This document shows positions 37,260 through 48,955 of a stretch of DNA of 64,000 nucleotides, in pieces. Both the position numbers and the translations under genes were made by a program. The notes under the pieces are model-generated. The model searched no databases. It was not told the origin of the DNA and saw only the letters and a program-made list of their open reading frames with translations. The stretch is from assembly GCA_013399305.1 (NCBI GenBank), contig VXAI01000246.1, positions 423,879-487,878 on the forward strand, in the 5' to 3' direction. Every line of letters begins with the position of its first letter. The stretch's first letter is position 1. Origin of the DNA: Rostratula benghalensis (lineage: Eukaryota; Chordata; Aves; Charadriiformes; Rostratulidae).

Positions 37260-37500
37260 AGCCTCCTTTTTAATTAAGTGTCTCAAATAGGGCTTTAATT
37301 GGGATGTAATAGCACACACTATTGTACATTAGTTAAATACCAAGGGATTATTAAGGGTATGTTTTTAAGGCTTTACAGTCCCGTCTTGAGTAAACAGTTG
37401 TTAGATTTCAATAAAGAACTTTTTTAATCTACGCTAAATAAGCAGTTACGCACATTTACGATACTTGTGTTTTTCAGAATGACTTCAGTCAGAAAGTCCC
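37260..37500. promoter_or_regulatory. AT-rich island with TAATTA/NKX2-type sites
   Basis: Begins taattaagtg (37271-37280), combining a TAATTA homeodomain core with an NKX2-type AAGTG. It continues with gctttaattgggatg and caagggattattaaggg. Unique and sharply bounded. Confidence 0.33.
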
Positions 37501-38000
37501 GGGCTGTAATCTCAGTATCTCACTGGTAGAGTAGGGTTGTGCCTGCTCATATCTATCTGCTCTGCCTCACAGCCCCTGCCTCGGTGCTGCAACCTCAGCT
37601 GTTTACAGCTGAAAGTCACCGTCTTTAAAACCCTCCCCGTTCCAACAGCCCGGAGGAGCGGGGAGCGCGTTAGCCCTCTTTTCCAAGTCCAGAATTCAGG
37701 CACAGAAGAGCAAAGTCATTTGTTCAAAGCCAGGCAGGGAGTCTGCACCAGAGCAGAACAGGAGCTAACGATGAAAGATCAAAAAATACTTTTCTAAAAA
37801 TAAGGCTTTGAAAGCCTCTGAAGGAAATGTGCCTCTAACAAATGGCCGTGTTAGGATCAAAAATGCAATTAGTCGTAGGCTGGTTTAGTCACCAACGTTG
37901 GTAATGAATACACAATTGTCCCGCCGTCCCCAAAATCTGATGGCTATTTCCATCCATTTGCTGCCCATGTGCGGGCTGGGGTGCAGGGCTGCAGGAGGTG
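37501..38000. other. Intronic, no gene
   Basis: Unique sequence before the 20-bp minisatellite. Nothing specific. Confidence 0.5.
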
Positions 38001-38080
38001 GCTGTCACCACGCCACGATGGCTGTCACCACGCCACGATGGTTGTCACCACGCCACGATGGTTGTCACCACGCCGCGATG
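38001..38080. repeat. 20-bp minisatellite, four copies
   Basis: Four head-to-tail 20-bp units (gctgtcaccacgccacgatg) with only t/c and a/g substitutions between copies. High identity implies recent expansion or homogenisation. Confidence 0.95.
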
Positions 38081-38597
38081 GCAGGCAGGCAGCTCTCACC
38101 TGCGCTGCACCAGGAGGCTCTTTCCAGGCCGGCACAAGAGAAACAAGAGGTGTAATCACCCCGTAACCATGGCAGGGCATCATTTAGGACTCGTTTCACC
38201 TGTGCTTTAAGGTTGTTCTGGAGCTCCCTGCAGCTCTGGGCAGCCCTGGTGCTGCTCCAGTGGCTGATCAGCCCATTCTGGGCAGAAACTGGGTAAACGG
38301 CTGCTCTGGAAAGCAGCGCTGGTGGCACAAGGAGGGAGAGAGGGAGCAGAGCCCAGTGAGCCTTGGCTGGCGCTGCGATGGAGAAGCCACCCCGTGTCAC
38401 AGGCAGGGTGGCCCATGGGGTGACCCTCTGGTACCAGCCACCGGTCCTGGAGCACAGGATCAGGGGGGATGCACAGAGCTGGCTCCTCGAGGAGCCCCAT
38501 CCCCACAGGCTCGTGGGGAGAGTGAGAAGCCTCTAAAAACTCACCCATGAACCTTCCCACCGGAGCTGCCCAGAGCCCCACGCTCCTCCTCTGCCTT
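38081..38597. other. Intronic, no gene
   Basis: Unique GC-rich sequence between the 20-bp minisatellite and a CR1 copy. Confidence 0.5.
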
Positions 38598-38848
38598 GAA
38601 CAGCTTCAACCTGCACCAGGGTAGGTTTAGGCTGAAAATTTGGAAATAATTTTTCCCAGAAAGAGAGGTCAGACCCTGGAATGGGCTGCCCAGGGAGAGG
38701 GTTGAGTCCCCATCCCTGAGTGTGTTTCAGAAGGGTTGAGATATGGTGTTGGGGGATCTGGTGTAGGGGAGGACTTTGTAGAGTGGGGCTGATGGTTGGA
38801 CTCAATGACCCCAAGGGTCTTTTCCAACCTGAATGATTCTGTGATTCT
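38598..38848 (+). mobile_element. CR1 LINE 3' end, 5'-truncated
   Basis: Classic avian CR1 3' region: aggtttaggctgaaaatttg, atgggctgcccagggagagg, ggttggactcaatgacccc, gggtcttttccaacctgaat and the tail gattctgtgattct. It is the best preserved of the three copies. Coding sequence is absent. Plus orientation. Confidence 0.95.
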
Positions 38849-39109
38849 AAAGGAATCTGAATTCAGTGCTCCTTTCTGAAGTCACTCTGTGTGTAGAACA
38901 GGTAACACTAATGAAGAAGCCAAGAAATCAGGAATCTTCAACCAAGCGCACTGTGAAATTAATGAGAAGCTACTGAAGAACATAAATAATCCCTGCTCCC
39001 CATTAGAGGTAGTTAGCACTGTTAAAGCAACCCAGAGAAAAACCTGCTCAGGCACCACCAGCCCTTCTCCCTCCAAAATCCATCTCTGTCATGGAGTTCT
39101 TGTCAGCTG

Positions 39110-39600
39110 AAATCAAGGCACGGTTAACTCTTTAACATCCAGGCTATTTAGAAATAATTATTGTTGTTATAAATCAAAAGTGATGGCTTAACTGGTTGCA
39201 AAAATGTATATATAAAAAACCAAAATGAAGTACCATGGCCACAAAGGAAAAATCATTAGCTCCCTAGTGGGTTTACAAGTAATTTGTGAGCAATAAAAAT
39301 GCGAAAACACATTTTGGTGTGTAATGATCATAAATAATCCTTGGACAAGAATTCTTTCCAGGACTCACAAGCCCACTCCCTTAATGACAAGTTTTATTGC
39401 CCTGGTTTCTCCGTGTTTGCTTTCAAAATGCTGCTGTCACAACAATTTACGAATTACAGTCCCGTTGGCATAAACTTTCATAATTCATATGGAAATCGGT
39501 TTCCTCACAAACACTCACAAAGCACAGAGAGGCACGTAACCACCTAGAATGACCTTAATAATGCAGGCAAAAAATATAGACTAAAAAAATTTTTAAAAAA
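39110..39600. promoter_or_regulatory. Long AT-rich island
   Basis: Nearly 500 bp of unique AT-rich sequence with gaaataattattgttg, gtgtgtaatgatcataaat and caatttacgaattacag. One of the clearest composition shifts in the intron. Confidence 0.33.
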
Positions 39601-39987
39601 GTCAAAAAATGGGCTCCTGGGGCAGAACTAAAGACAGAGGGTCCATGTGGGGGAGCCTCTTGGGGGGGTCGGTGTGTGGCCCCGCAGGCAGTGCGGTTGG
39701 TGCTGTCACCAGGCTGGTGGCACCTTCAGCATCTTTAGGAAACAAGGGACCACACCAAGCATTTCGTTTCCAAGCACTGGCAGTAAGCGAAAATCCCAGC
39801 CAGCTGCTGAGGAAGGCTGTGAATGCAGTTTCTTTTTTTTGTGTGTGTGTGTTAAAATAGGAGAAAGTACAGCTTGTTCGAGATTTCAGCTGCGTTCCTT
39901 TCTTCCCTCCAACTCCTGAGGGCGAGGAGCGGAGCCCAGCGTGCAGCGTGAAGGTGGTGCGGGAGGAGCTGGGGTGCGGGGTCTGGG

Positions 39988-40017
39988 NNNNNNNNNNNNN
40001 NNNNNNNNNNNNNNNNN
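39988..40017. other. Assembly gap (30 N) abutting a G-run
   Basis: Thirty N bases. The left side ends ggtctggg and the right side resumes with nine G. Missing sequence is probably G-rich and hard to sequence; its true length is unknown. Confidence 0.98.
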
Positions 40018-40509
40018 GGGGGGGGGTCCTTTCAGCAGGATGTGTCTGCCACCAGGAACGGGATCAGGGGGTGCTCCTGTGGCTCAGCCCTAGGGCTGAG
40101 CTGTTCCTTCAGTCAAAGCTGGGCGGGGGGCAACCTTGGGGTAAGAGAGCGAGGAGGAGAGTGAAAATTAATTAGGTTGGAATTGCCTCCAAAAAGTACT
40201 AAAAGTCAACGTGACTTCATAATGGAAAGGAAAGGATGTGCAGGCGGGTTTCAGGTTTATTGTGCCATCGCTCTCCCTCTAATTGGAGGAAATGGATCCA
40301 GCACCTGAAATTGCCACACTCAACATAGAGAGTTACTCTGCAGACAAGATGTTTTCCCTCAAATAACCAGCACTGCATTAATGTGTAAGAAAACCAAGTA
40401 AATGTGGATCTCGCTATCTTTGCACTGATCGGTTTATAAACAGATGGGCACGTGGACAAAGTCAGGCTTGTCTATGGCACAGGGACTGAAGGTGGCTGGT
40501 TGGAGGACA
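40018..40509. other. Intronic, no gene
   Basis: A G-rich start beside the gap, then unique sequence with gaaaattaattaggttgg near 40163. No gene. Confidence 0.45.
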
Positions 40510-40910
40510 GAGGATTGTTTATATTCAACACTTGTATTTATAGCTTTATTCTGAAGTGAAGTTGATCATCTGTGCAGAGACAAGCTCTGCCTGAGGTCCT
40601 GCCCCACGCCTCCTGGATATCCCTTTCCCCATGATGTGAATGAATGGCAAAAGAAACTAAAGATCCTATTTCCATTCAGATATTACGAGCCAAGCCCAGA
40701 CATCACCCTGAAGCAAAACGTCCAAGGACTCATTTTAAATTTCTTCTCAGTAGAGATGACAAAAACCGATTTTGCAGAAATAAAAATTCGTAAGAAGGAA
40801 AGTGCATAAAATGAGGAAGAAAATGGTTTTCTTTCCCTATAAAGGAAGAAGAGACGTTCAAGATTTTATAGACCGGCAATTTAAACCAAGAACCTCCATT
40901 TTACAGGTCG
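40510..40910. promoter_or_regulatory. AT-rich island
   Basis: AT-rich unique sequence including tgtatttatagctttattc and gcagaaataaaaattcg. No coding frame recognised. Confidence 0.22.
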
Positions 40911-41319
40911 CTGTTTCAGCCCAGAATGGCAACAGCACTGCTGCAGGGGAGAACGGAACGGTGTCGGCATCGCGAGCTGCAGAGGGTGCAGGTCCCTGCC
41001 AGGAGCTCCGATGAGGCTGCAGGAGAGGGACAAGGACTTGGGGGGTTTCCTTTTCCCCCACTGGGTTTGCAAGGAGGGGGCTGAGCTGTCGAGCAGGGGC
41101 TTTAAAAGCACCTTGTGGGCAAGTAGCCACGGCTGCACTGGGAGAGATGACTCCAGCCATCAGCCCCCTCTGCTCCCGGGGAACCCCACTGCCTTCACCA
41201 CAGCTCCACATCCCCACTCTCCAGTGAAGTTTGGTTGTTTTTTTTTTTTAACTGCTGATGAGATGGTTCAAATCAGGAAAATCCCGTCTCTGTGCCAGAC
41301 AGTTAGAACTGAAAGCAAT
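40911..41319. other. Intronic, no gene
   Basis: GC-rich unique sequence with a T10 run near 41240. Nothing specific. Confidence 0.5.
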
Positions 41320-41610
41320 TAAGGCAAAATCTTTTCCTGCAACAGAAAGTACTGACCATGTGGAGATAGAGTAATAATCAGCGCTTCTGCCATCGTAAGC
41401 CCACAAAACAAATTGGATTTTGAGTGAAGCACATGGAACAGTGACCTATGTATAAACTTATCTTGACCTCAGAAGGGATGGCATTTTGTCTCCACTTCTG
41501 CTGCTAATTACAAATGCTGACTCCTGAATATCACATTTGAGAAGGATTTGTTGCTTATTGTTTAAGAAGTCTAACAACAGGAAGATGTTGTGAAGTTTCT
41601 CTCTCTTTTA
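41320..41610. promoter_or_regulatory. AT-rich island
   Basis: Contains gagtaataatcagcgc, gctgctaattacaaatgc and gtttaagaagtctaac. Unique; composition-based candidate. Confidence 0.25.
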
Positions 41611-42039
41611 TGGACACTCACTTTGCTACGATTCCCAGCCCTGTATTCAGGGAGCTTTTTCTGCCCAGACTCGTGGGAGTGAACTCCCAAACCGTGGGGA
41701 GACTGAGCCCAGGCTCTTCCTCCTCACCTGACCTCTCTATAAGCTTCAGGCTGGGTAACTGTGGTTCCTCCTGCACCCTCCCATTCTCCGGATCGACCCT
41801 TCCCAAACTCACAGAGGGCAGCCAAACGACCTGCCATACATTCACACCCTGCACGAGACCAAGGTACCACCGAAGGGATGGGAATCCCATTGTCCTTCCC
41901 CAGGGTGACCCCCTCCCGGGGCAGGGGACGCAGAGGGCAGAGATCCCAAGGGACAGTAGGAACAATTTAAGCAGCCCGTGATGCAAAGCGGAGCCAGAGA
42001 CCAGGGCAAAAGCAACCTGACGCATGATTTGCAGTGAAT
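41611..42039. other. Intronic, no gene
   Basis: GC-rich unique sequence. A 123-codon plus frame here shows no known domain. Confidence 0.5.
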
Positions 42040-42590
42040 GTCTTTTTCTCTCATAAATAGGAGAGACACTGTGGGATGATTATCCACCCAGATTTATCTC
42101 TGCAGCTCCGTGTGTATCCTTCTGTGCTTAAAAATGTCTCGCTGCCCTTTGCATTATTGCATTGCCCTTTACATTCATACCGCATAAACCTCTCAAGTAC
42201 CGTAAAACTTACAAGGTGTAATATAATGTCGCGGTTTTCTTTTACACACCATAAACAAAAGTCACTGAAAAAGGAGCACAGGAAGGGAGATGTTTGCCCT
42301 GACCATGATACAGGAGGAAAATATATACACAAGTACACGGACAAACACTCTTGCACGCTTAAAATCACGAACGGGATTGATCACCTGGCATTGATGGATC
42401 ACTTTAATATATTACGTAGATAAGGAAATTGATTATTCAATAAATCACCGCCTGAACTAAGAATCCAGTGTTAAAAAAGAAAGAGAAAATACTATCAATA
42501 CAATACTGTCTCGCACAGGCAAAGAAATAGCTTATTCCGTTAAGGTTAATCGTGGTGTACCTTTTGGCTGCACATCCAACGAGGGAACGG
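42040..42590. promoter_or_regulatory. Long AT-rich island
   Basis: About 550 bp with tttgcattattgcattg, ggtgtaatataatgtcgc, ctttaatatattacgtag and gattattcaataaatcac. No repeat family or coding frame. A strong candidate by appearance. Confidence 0.33.
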
Positions 42591-44339
42591 TGTCTCACTG
42601 TTAAAAAAACAGGTTTCCCTCCCAGTGACCCTTCCTGGGGGGCAAACGGGTGGGGGGAGATGGAGGGTGGTCCCACGGAGCCCCCCTGGGGCTGGGGGAG
42701 CTGTGGATGGTCACCCCAGAAGGAGAGAAAGCGCCCCAAAGTGCTGCAGCAGAGCAGAGGTGGCTCTGGTGACAGCCGGCTGGGTGGAAGGTGGCAAAGC
42801 CTCCCTGAGCTGGGCTCAGACGTGGGAGCACCCCTCACCCTCGGTGTTTGGGGGGGAACCTGCCCGTGCCCCCCAGCACCAGGCACCCAGGCATCCGGGA
42901 GGGAGAGAGCAAGCGAGCAATGGAGCAGCAACATCGCAGGAATCTGAGCAATAAAGGGGAGAAGAAAAGAAAATCGAAACGAAAAATGGAATATCTAGGA
43001 CTTGGAGAAACCATCCACCTCTGCATCCCTCGGGAGATCCTGGCAGAGGGATTTTTGAGCCTGGCTGGGGCAGGTTTCTCTCGAGTTTCCTTCTCGGCAG
43101 CAAGCTCAGTGCTGCTCCCCAAGGGAGGGAGCGGGAACAAGGAGGTGAGAGGCTTTTAAAAAACTCAGGCAAAGCATGTCATGGAAATGCCTTATAGCAG
43201 TATTAACAAATAACAGCACAAGCCAAGCTAACAGACATGCTTCAGCAGGGAAACACCCAATGGCTGGATGCTTTCTCTGCTGAAAAACATTCAAAATGTG
43301 ATAAACTTCCTGTAACAGGAATCTGGAGGAAAGAATACAAATATTCCTGCAAGTTGTGCCTATGATATTGCCGAGCTGCGGTATTTCTAAAAATCTCCAG
43401 GTCACACCACGGTGCCGTAACGTTCCTGTGAGGCTCAGCCCAGAAAGCAGAGCAACTGCTCCCAGTCGTGTGCTGGCAGGGACTGAGAACTGCTGCTGTT
43501 TGCTGAGTGTCCTCCAGGTCTGACACCCCCCTCCACCCCCCCAGAAGGGAATACAGGGGTTCTTGGGGAACAGCCTTCCTGCCCAAGGAGCTCTGCTGCC
43601 TGCACTGCAGTATTGAAGGCAAGGAAGGTGATGAGACAGTGGTTGATCCCGTGCCCTGTGGGGGATATTTGTCTTTATTCTCCGTCAGGAAGGGTCCAGC
43701 CCCTCTGGCTGCCCTGGCTGCGTGAGGTGTCTCCCCAACGGCAGAGGTTGTTCCTCTGCCAGAACTCTGCCTGTGAGACGAACGTGCAAATGGTTACAGA
43801 AACCACGAGGAAACAGTCTTGATCTGCCCTAATTGTCACTAGGAAATACATCCTGGCCACCCTGGTGCAGAACACCAGAGATTAATAATTCCCCTCCAGT
43901 GGGGCAGGAATCAGAGCGGCTTAGCCGCGCAGCACCTCTTTGCCTTAAAGAAAACCTCCACTTCCACAGCAGTGAAAACAGCCATCTTTTCCTCAAACTC
44001 CCAGGCGCTGTAGCGATACAGACACACACGTTAGTCCCCGCTGAGGACTTGAAAGGCCCGACTTTCCAGCAGAGCAGCTCCCTTTTTGGCAGAGAGGGCT
44101 CCCGGGTGGTTGGGCACCCCAAGGAGCCCCTTGCCCCGGGGCTGGTGTGTGCAGCTCCCGAAGCAAAGCCTGGGTCTGCCCATGGAAAAATCTGCTCTCA
44201 GATCCTCTGCTGTGGCTGTTTGCTCCACCAGAACAGTCCCAGCCCCGTTTGTACCATGCAAGTTCTGCTGAACCCGGGGAAATACTCTCCCAGCCCCAGT
44301 TCCCAGGCAGGAGCCGTGTCTCCCAGGGTGGGGGTTGGA
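42591..44339. other. Intronic, no gene
   Basis: GC-rich then mixed unique sequence; overlapping frames on both strands around 42550-43170 look like chance. Confidence 0.5.
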
Positions 44340-44930
44340 ATTTAAAATCACTGCTGCGACTCCCTTCTGAGTGCTTTGAATTCACTGCAAAACTAACCAA
44401 CAAGTCTACCACTTCAGTCCCAATAGACAGCCGTAACTCAGCTAAATTTGTAGGTTATACCAGATTTTATTTACTCTTCCATCTTGGGAGATAAGTGCGA
44501 GATGACAGCCATCTATTCATTAAAGTGGTGGAAAGCCGCCCACAGCCACGGCTGGTTCTCTCACCATACACTTCCCCATCTTTAATCAAATTTGGATTTT
44601 GCAGAACCCGCTCTGCTATGGCTTACGTTCCTATTCACCTGGGCACCGGTGAGTTCAGAGAGCTGCTCTGTTCACCTCCAAGTCCCCAGTTTGAACAAAG
44701 GACATGCTGTAGCAATCAAATGTCATTACCAGCTAATGAGTATCCAGTGGCCTGTGTAAGAGCAGTCGATGGCCTCTTCCCATTCCTTATTGGATGTAGG
44801 ATCCGCAGGTACAGCCCCAGCCGCTGCAGTGGCACTAATGAATGCTTCTGAGGCTGATGTCAAGGATTGAAGGCTAATTTAAATCAATCAGCCTCAAAAG
44901 CCTTTGTAATGCATTTAGTGCTCTGGTACC
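44340..44930. promoter_or_regulatory. Candidate conserved block with SOX-type site and an inverted repeat
   Basis: Contains catctttaatcaaattt, AACAAAG (44694-44700, SOX/TCF-type) and a stem-loop at its right end (listed separately). A 118-codon plus-strand frame (44495-44851) crosses it but resembles no protein family. Candidate non-coding element. Confidence 0.3.
44845..44900. other. Imperfect inverted repeat / stem-loop
   Basis: The arms TGAGGCTGAT (44849-44858) and ATCAGCCTCA (44887-44896) are perfect reverse complements around a 28-nt spacer. Beyond a single mismatch the pairing continues with GCTT and AAGC. The spacer can add a GATT/AATC pair. The stem looks short for a typical microRNA precursor. 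Confidence 0.5.
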
Positions 44931-47509
44931 TGGGGACCTGGGTCGTGGTAGTCTCCTCTCCCCGTGGGGATCCCTGGGTTTCCAGGAGCAAAACGCAAGG
45001 CCAAAATCAAGAATCCCTCTGAAGAGCGCTGTAATTCCGGAGTCTTTGTTTTATTCCTTTGATATGAGCTGATTTTTCTTTGTCTGCTAAAAAACTTCCC
45101 AGGACGGGGGTGGGTTTCTGACCCAGTAACTGCACAGACTGAGCTCCTGCTCCGGGGTGCAAATCCTCTTTACCTGGGTGTTCTCTTCAGGCTTGGTGAG
45201 ACTTGAGCAAAAGGCCAGGCTGTCCTTCAAACCAAAAATACAGCCTGGGGGCTGTTTCTCCAGGTGGGCGAATCCTCCTTTGGCACATCAGATCCTGGGG
45301 GGGGGGCTGAGGGGCGAGCCAGGCACCGAGGGGTTCCCCTCCAGACCTTCCCCAGCAGCACTGGGTGATGGAGGGGTCTGGTCCTGGCCGAGGTCACGCT
45401 GGGACTGTTCCCACACAGCCCCCCCATCTTCTGCAGCCCAGTCCTCCCTGCTGCTTTTTTCCACGGGGCTTTCCTGAAGGTCCTGAGCCCAAGGAGGTGG
45501 TACTGAATGTGCTGGTGTTCCCGTGCTGCTTCACAATTCTGAATTTTATTCTAGACATCTGACCCCCCGCAGAAGGGTGCTGGTTGTTGGCTGGGGCACA
45601 GCAACAAAAACCAAAGTCTGAGCAGGTCCCTGGCTAAAATATGAAATAACTGGGATCCAACAGGGCAGGCTCTTGTCGCCAGTGGCCCATCTTTGCTTTC
45701 CTCTCCTCGTATTTGCTGCCGAGGCTGAATGCTGTGGTGTGTGCAGGGGGCAGCTGACAGCGGCGCTGGGGATCGCCCCGACGCAGGGGCACCCCACAGC
45801 TCTCCTTGGGGGGGGGGAAGGTTGCAATGAAACTGCATTTTCCTGATTCTCTTCCCTCCCAGAAAAAAAAAAAAAAAAAAAAGAGCAGACACATCCAGAT
45901 GTGTGTAGTTATGCACATTGCCTTGCTGCAGATTTAAAGCACAAAGGGCTGGTGCTGTGGAACCGGGGGGTGACCCCTGGCACGGTGGGTGTCTCAGGGT
46001 GCAACCCCGAGAAATAATGCTGGAATCCGGGGGGAAAGCTCCCCACGGAGCTGCATGGGAGGGGGACAGGAGGTGAGAGGAGAAGGGGTTAACGGAGGCA
46101 GACACAAAGAAAATCTGGTGCAGGGTAAAGACAAAGCAGGAATTGAGATTTCCACCTGCCTGAAGAGCTCTTGCGTGGGGTAAGGACGTGTGTCTGTCTT
46201 GGGATTTATTAGGAACGATAAATACCTGCACGTTCCCCCTGGCTTTACTGATAATGAACAACAGTAGTAACGTGTGAAGCCCCGTCAGGTCTGAATCCCC
46301 TCTCTGTCAACCCAAAGCGAGACAATCCCTGTCTGAAAAAACACTCAGGGAGCTCCGAGGGGCACAAACCCCACAGAACCCCCTCCACATTCCCTGTGGG
46401 AGTGCCAGGAGCCCCCACGCAGTCCCTGCAAACACCAACACCTCCTGTCACAGCGGCTTCACTTCTCAGGGGTTGAAGACAACGAGTGCTCCCCGTTTCA
46501 CATCCCTTCCCTTCGACAGCGCCGCCGAAGCGCAGTTTTTATCCTCGCGCCCAGCCCTGGGCTCCTCTCCCACATCTGCCCCTCTCCCCCCTCGCCCATG
46601 GAGTTCTGGTGCTTTCAAGTCCTTATCTGCCTCCCCCAGAGCCTCCCCCCCCCTCCCAACCCCACCGCCGGAGGATGCGGAGGGACGACAGGAGTCGGGG
46701 CGGCATCGCATCAAACCTCAGCCAAACCCAGGGGAAGGAGATTGCAGGTGGAACTGGTGGAGGAAGGCAGGACGTGGGATTAGGAGGCTTAAAGCTCGCT
46801 ACAGACAGACTGCAGAGCGCTGGCTTTGATATTGTGGCTCCGTGAGAGACTTCCCCCCCATCCCAGCTACCCCAGCAATGCTGGGAAAGGAGTGACGGGA
46901 GCCAGCGGGGCTCGGGAGGCGGGTGGCAGCGGGAGGCAGTGCCCTCTGCCGAGTGCCACCCCGACCCACCGGGGCACCGTGCCCACCACCACAGGCCGGG
47001 CAGGGAGAGGCCAGGTTGCATTTAGGATTGCTCATGGTGCTGGTCTGTACCCAAAGCAGTCACGGGGACAGGAGAGACCCAACTTTGCTGTGGATTGGAT
47101 TCCTTCCGGTATCGTTCTGTGCGTGCTGGCGTGGTGAAGGCTTCACAGGAATCTTTCCCTAACATCCCCCGCCATTTAGTTCCGTCAGTAGAAACATCCA
47201 GAGATGGAGAAATGACGCTTGAGGTGGTGGCAGTGGCTTTGCACCTGCTGGTGATAAAAACCTAAAGGGAGGATGCAGCAGGAGCCCGTAGATTTCTACG
47301 CAGATGCCAGGGCGCGTACCCGCCTGGGGCAGGGCAGGTGCCAGGCAGAGCATCCACATCCATCTGGGCACACAACAGCCACACGAGGCTCTTCCACCAC
47401 TCACACTCTGGATAAAACTGCCCAGCCCATGGGGGTGTCAATGTGATGGGGGGAGGGGGAGGAACATGCCCACTCTGAGCAACCAGCCCAGCCTTCAGTA
47501 GGTCTGTTG
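44931..47509. other. Intronic, no gene; weak CpG cluster
   Basis: GC-rich unique sequence with a CpG-containing patch around 46490-46960 (gacagcgccgccgaagcgca) and a G-run at 45298. No coding exon was identified. Confidence 0.5.
45863..45882. repeat. Poly-A run (A20)
   Basis: Twenty consecutive A in unique sequence. No retrocopy is recognisable upstream, so it is treated as simple sequence. Confidence 0.85.
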
Positions 47510-47800
47510 GTTTTGGCGTTACTGCTGGCCTCAGATGAATGAAGGTCTATTTTTTTTTTATTTTTTTTTTCTGGTTTGTGGTTTGATCTTAATTTCCTGT
47601 ATGAAGATCTCAAGAGGATGCCAAGATCAAATAATTAGACTATTCTGTGATAAAGAGGTAGCATTGTTATTCAAATGTATTCAGAATTAATTTACCAGCA
47701 AACAATTTACACTGCCACCCTTATATCCCACTGAAATTACTCGAATATGTTATCTGACACACGAAGCATCTCGTGACCTGAAATAACCTTATCAACCATT
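47510..47800. promoter_or_regulatory. AT-rich island
   Basis: Contains a T-tract, then aagatcaaataattagac, gaattaatttaccagc and gttatctgacacacg. Unique, non-coding. Confidence 0.28.
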
Positions 47801-48264
47801 AAATGCTGGAGCAGTGGGTGCCACAGAAATACACATGGAAATGCAGGAGAAGCCACAACGGCAAGAGAGCGATTTAGAGACAGGAAAAACAAAGCAAACC
47901 CCCCCCCAAAAAATAGCACTTTTCTTGCAACAGTGAAAATGCAAAGGCAGATGCAGCATGCGTGACCCTGGGGAGCTGGAGGCGGGAGGTGGGGGGGTTG
48001 GATCCTCATCCCACACCCCGTGTACGGTGTCACCTGCCCACTGCGTGCAGGTGGGCTCCATCCCCTCACCCTTCCCAGTGCCACCCATCACCACAGCCCC
48101 GGCTGGACCCTCCCCGAAGGACGCCCACCAAACCCATCACCAAGCCTGAGCTGAACAGAACCACCCCTCTTGCCTTTTTCAGCATCCACCCTCCCCCCCC
48201 CCAGCATCCACCACCCCCCTCGGCAGCCCCGCAGCCCCCAGCCCCGCGGGCATTGCCTTTCTCA

Positions 48265-48620
48265 GCCTGGAGAAGCCTGCTTTTGCCTTTATTTTTAAAA
48301 ATAAGGCTTCATTTGCAGAGTGTGGGAAGGTGGTTTCAAAATAAAATTCCAGACAGGCATAATAAGCCTCAGAAAAGCCAATCACACAGAGGAGGATAAT
48401 TATCCACAGAATTTGTTTTCTAAGTATTTATATAAAATAATCAATGATTTTTTCCCACACAGACTCCAGTCCAATTTGATTGTTTTCTCTGTGTTACTTG
48501 CAAATCATACAAACAATCAATGTCCTGACCCCTTCTCTACACAAACACGGCTTAGAAAGAGACTACAAGAAATAAAATCCGATAAATTCCTCCATGCAGG
48601 ACTGTTTGTTTAAAAGCTTA
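48265..48620. promoter_or_regulatory. AT-rich island with overlapping MEF2-type sites
   Basis: TTATTTTTAAAAATAA at 48289-48304 is a perfect 16-bp palindrome containing two overlapping matches to YTAWWWWTAR (MEF2), one on each strand. Downstream are ggataattatccac and aaataatcaatgatt. MEF2 is an activity-regulated neuronal factor, so a role in GRIK3 regulation is plausible but untested. Confidence 0.38.
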
Positions 48621-48721
48621 GCTGGAGCCCGACCCCCTTCCCTGATACAAGAGTAGGACTCTTAAACATGCTTGAGGAATAATTATTGCCACAAATATCC
48701 ACGGGAATATAACCTTAGTGT

Positions 48722-48743
48722 AAAAAAAAAAAAAAAAAAAAAG
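48722..48743. repeat. Poly-A run (A22)
   Basis: Twenty-two consecutive A between an AT-rich stretch and GC-rich DNA. No associated element was recognised. Confidence 0.85.
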
Positions 48744-48899
48744 AACAAGAGCAAGAACCCGGAGGTGAAGGTGATTCCTCTTGAATTGTAGAAAGCAAAA
48801 TGAAATCCCTCCCGAGCCCAGGCACTTCTGCAGAGCACAGGCGCGGCGAGTGTGCACCCAGGGCCTGGGGGGGGACCCATGGGCAGGGTGGGCTGGGGA

Positions 48900-48955
48900 C
48901 CCGCCGCAGAGGGGTGGCAGGGGGTGGCAGAGAGGGTGGCGAGGGTGGCAGGCAC
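48900..48955. repeat. Short GGTGGCAG-type tandem repeat
   Basis: Imperfect copies of a unit near 10 bp containing ggtggca (ggggtggcag, gggtggcaga, gggtggcgag, ggtggcaggc). Confidence 0.6.

Noticed and set aside
44495..44851. 118-codon plus-strand frame
   Set aside because: Considered as an exon because a caggtac donor-like site follows, but the peptide resembles nothing and no acceptor or homologous gene supports it.
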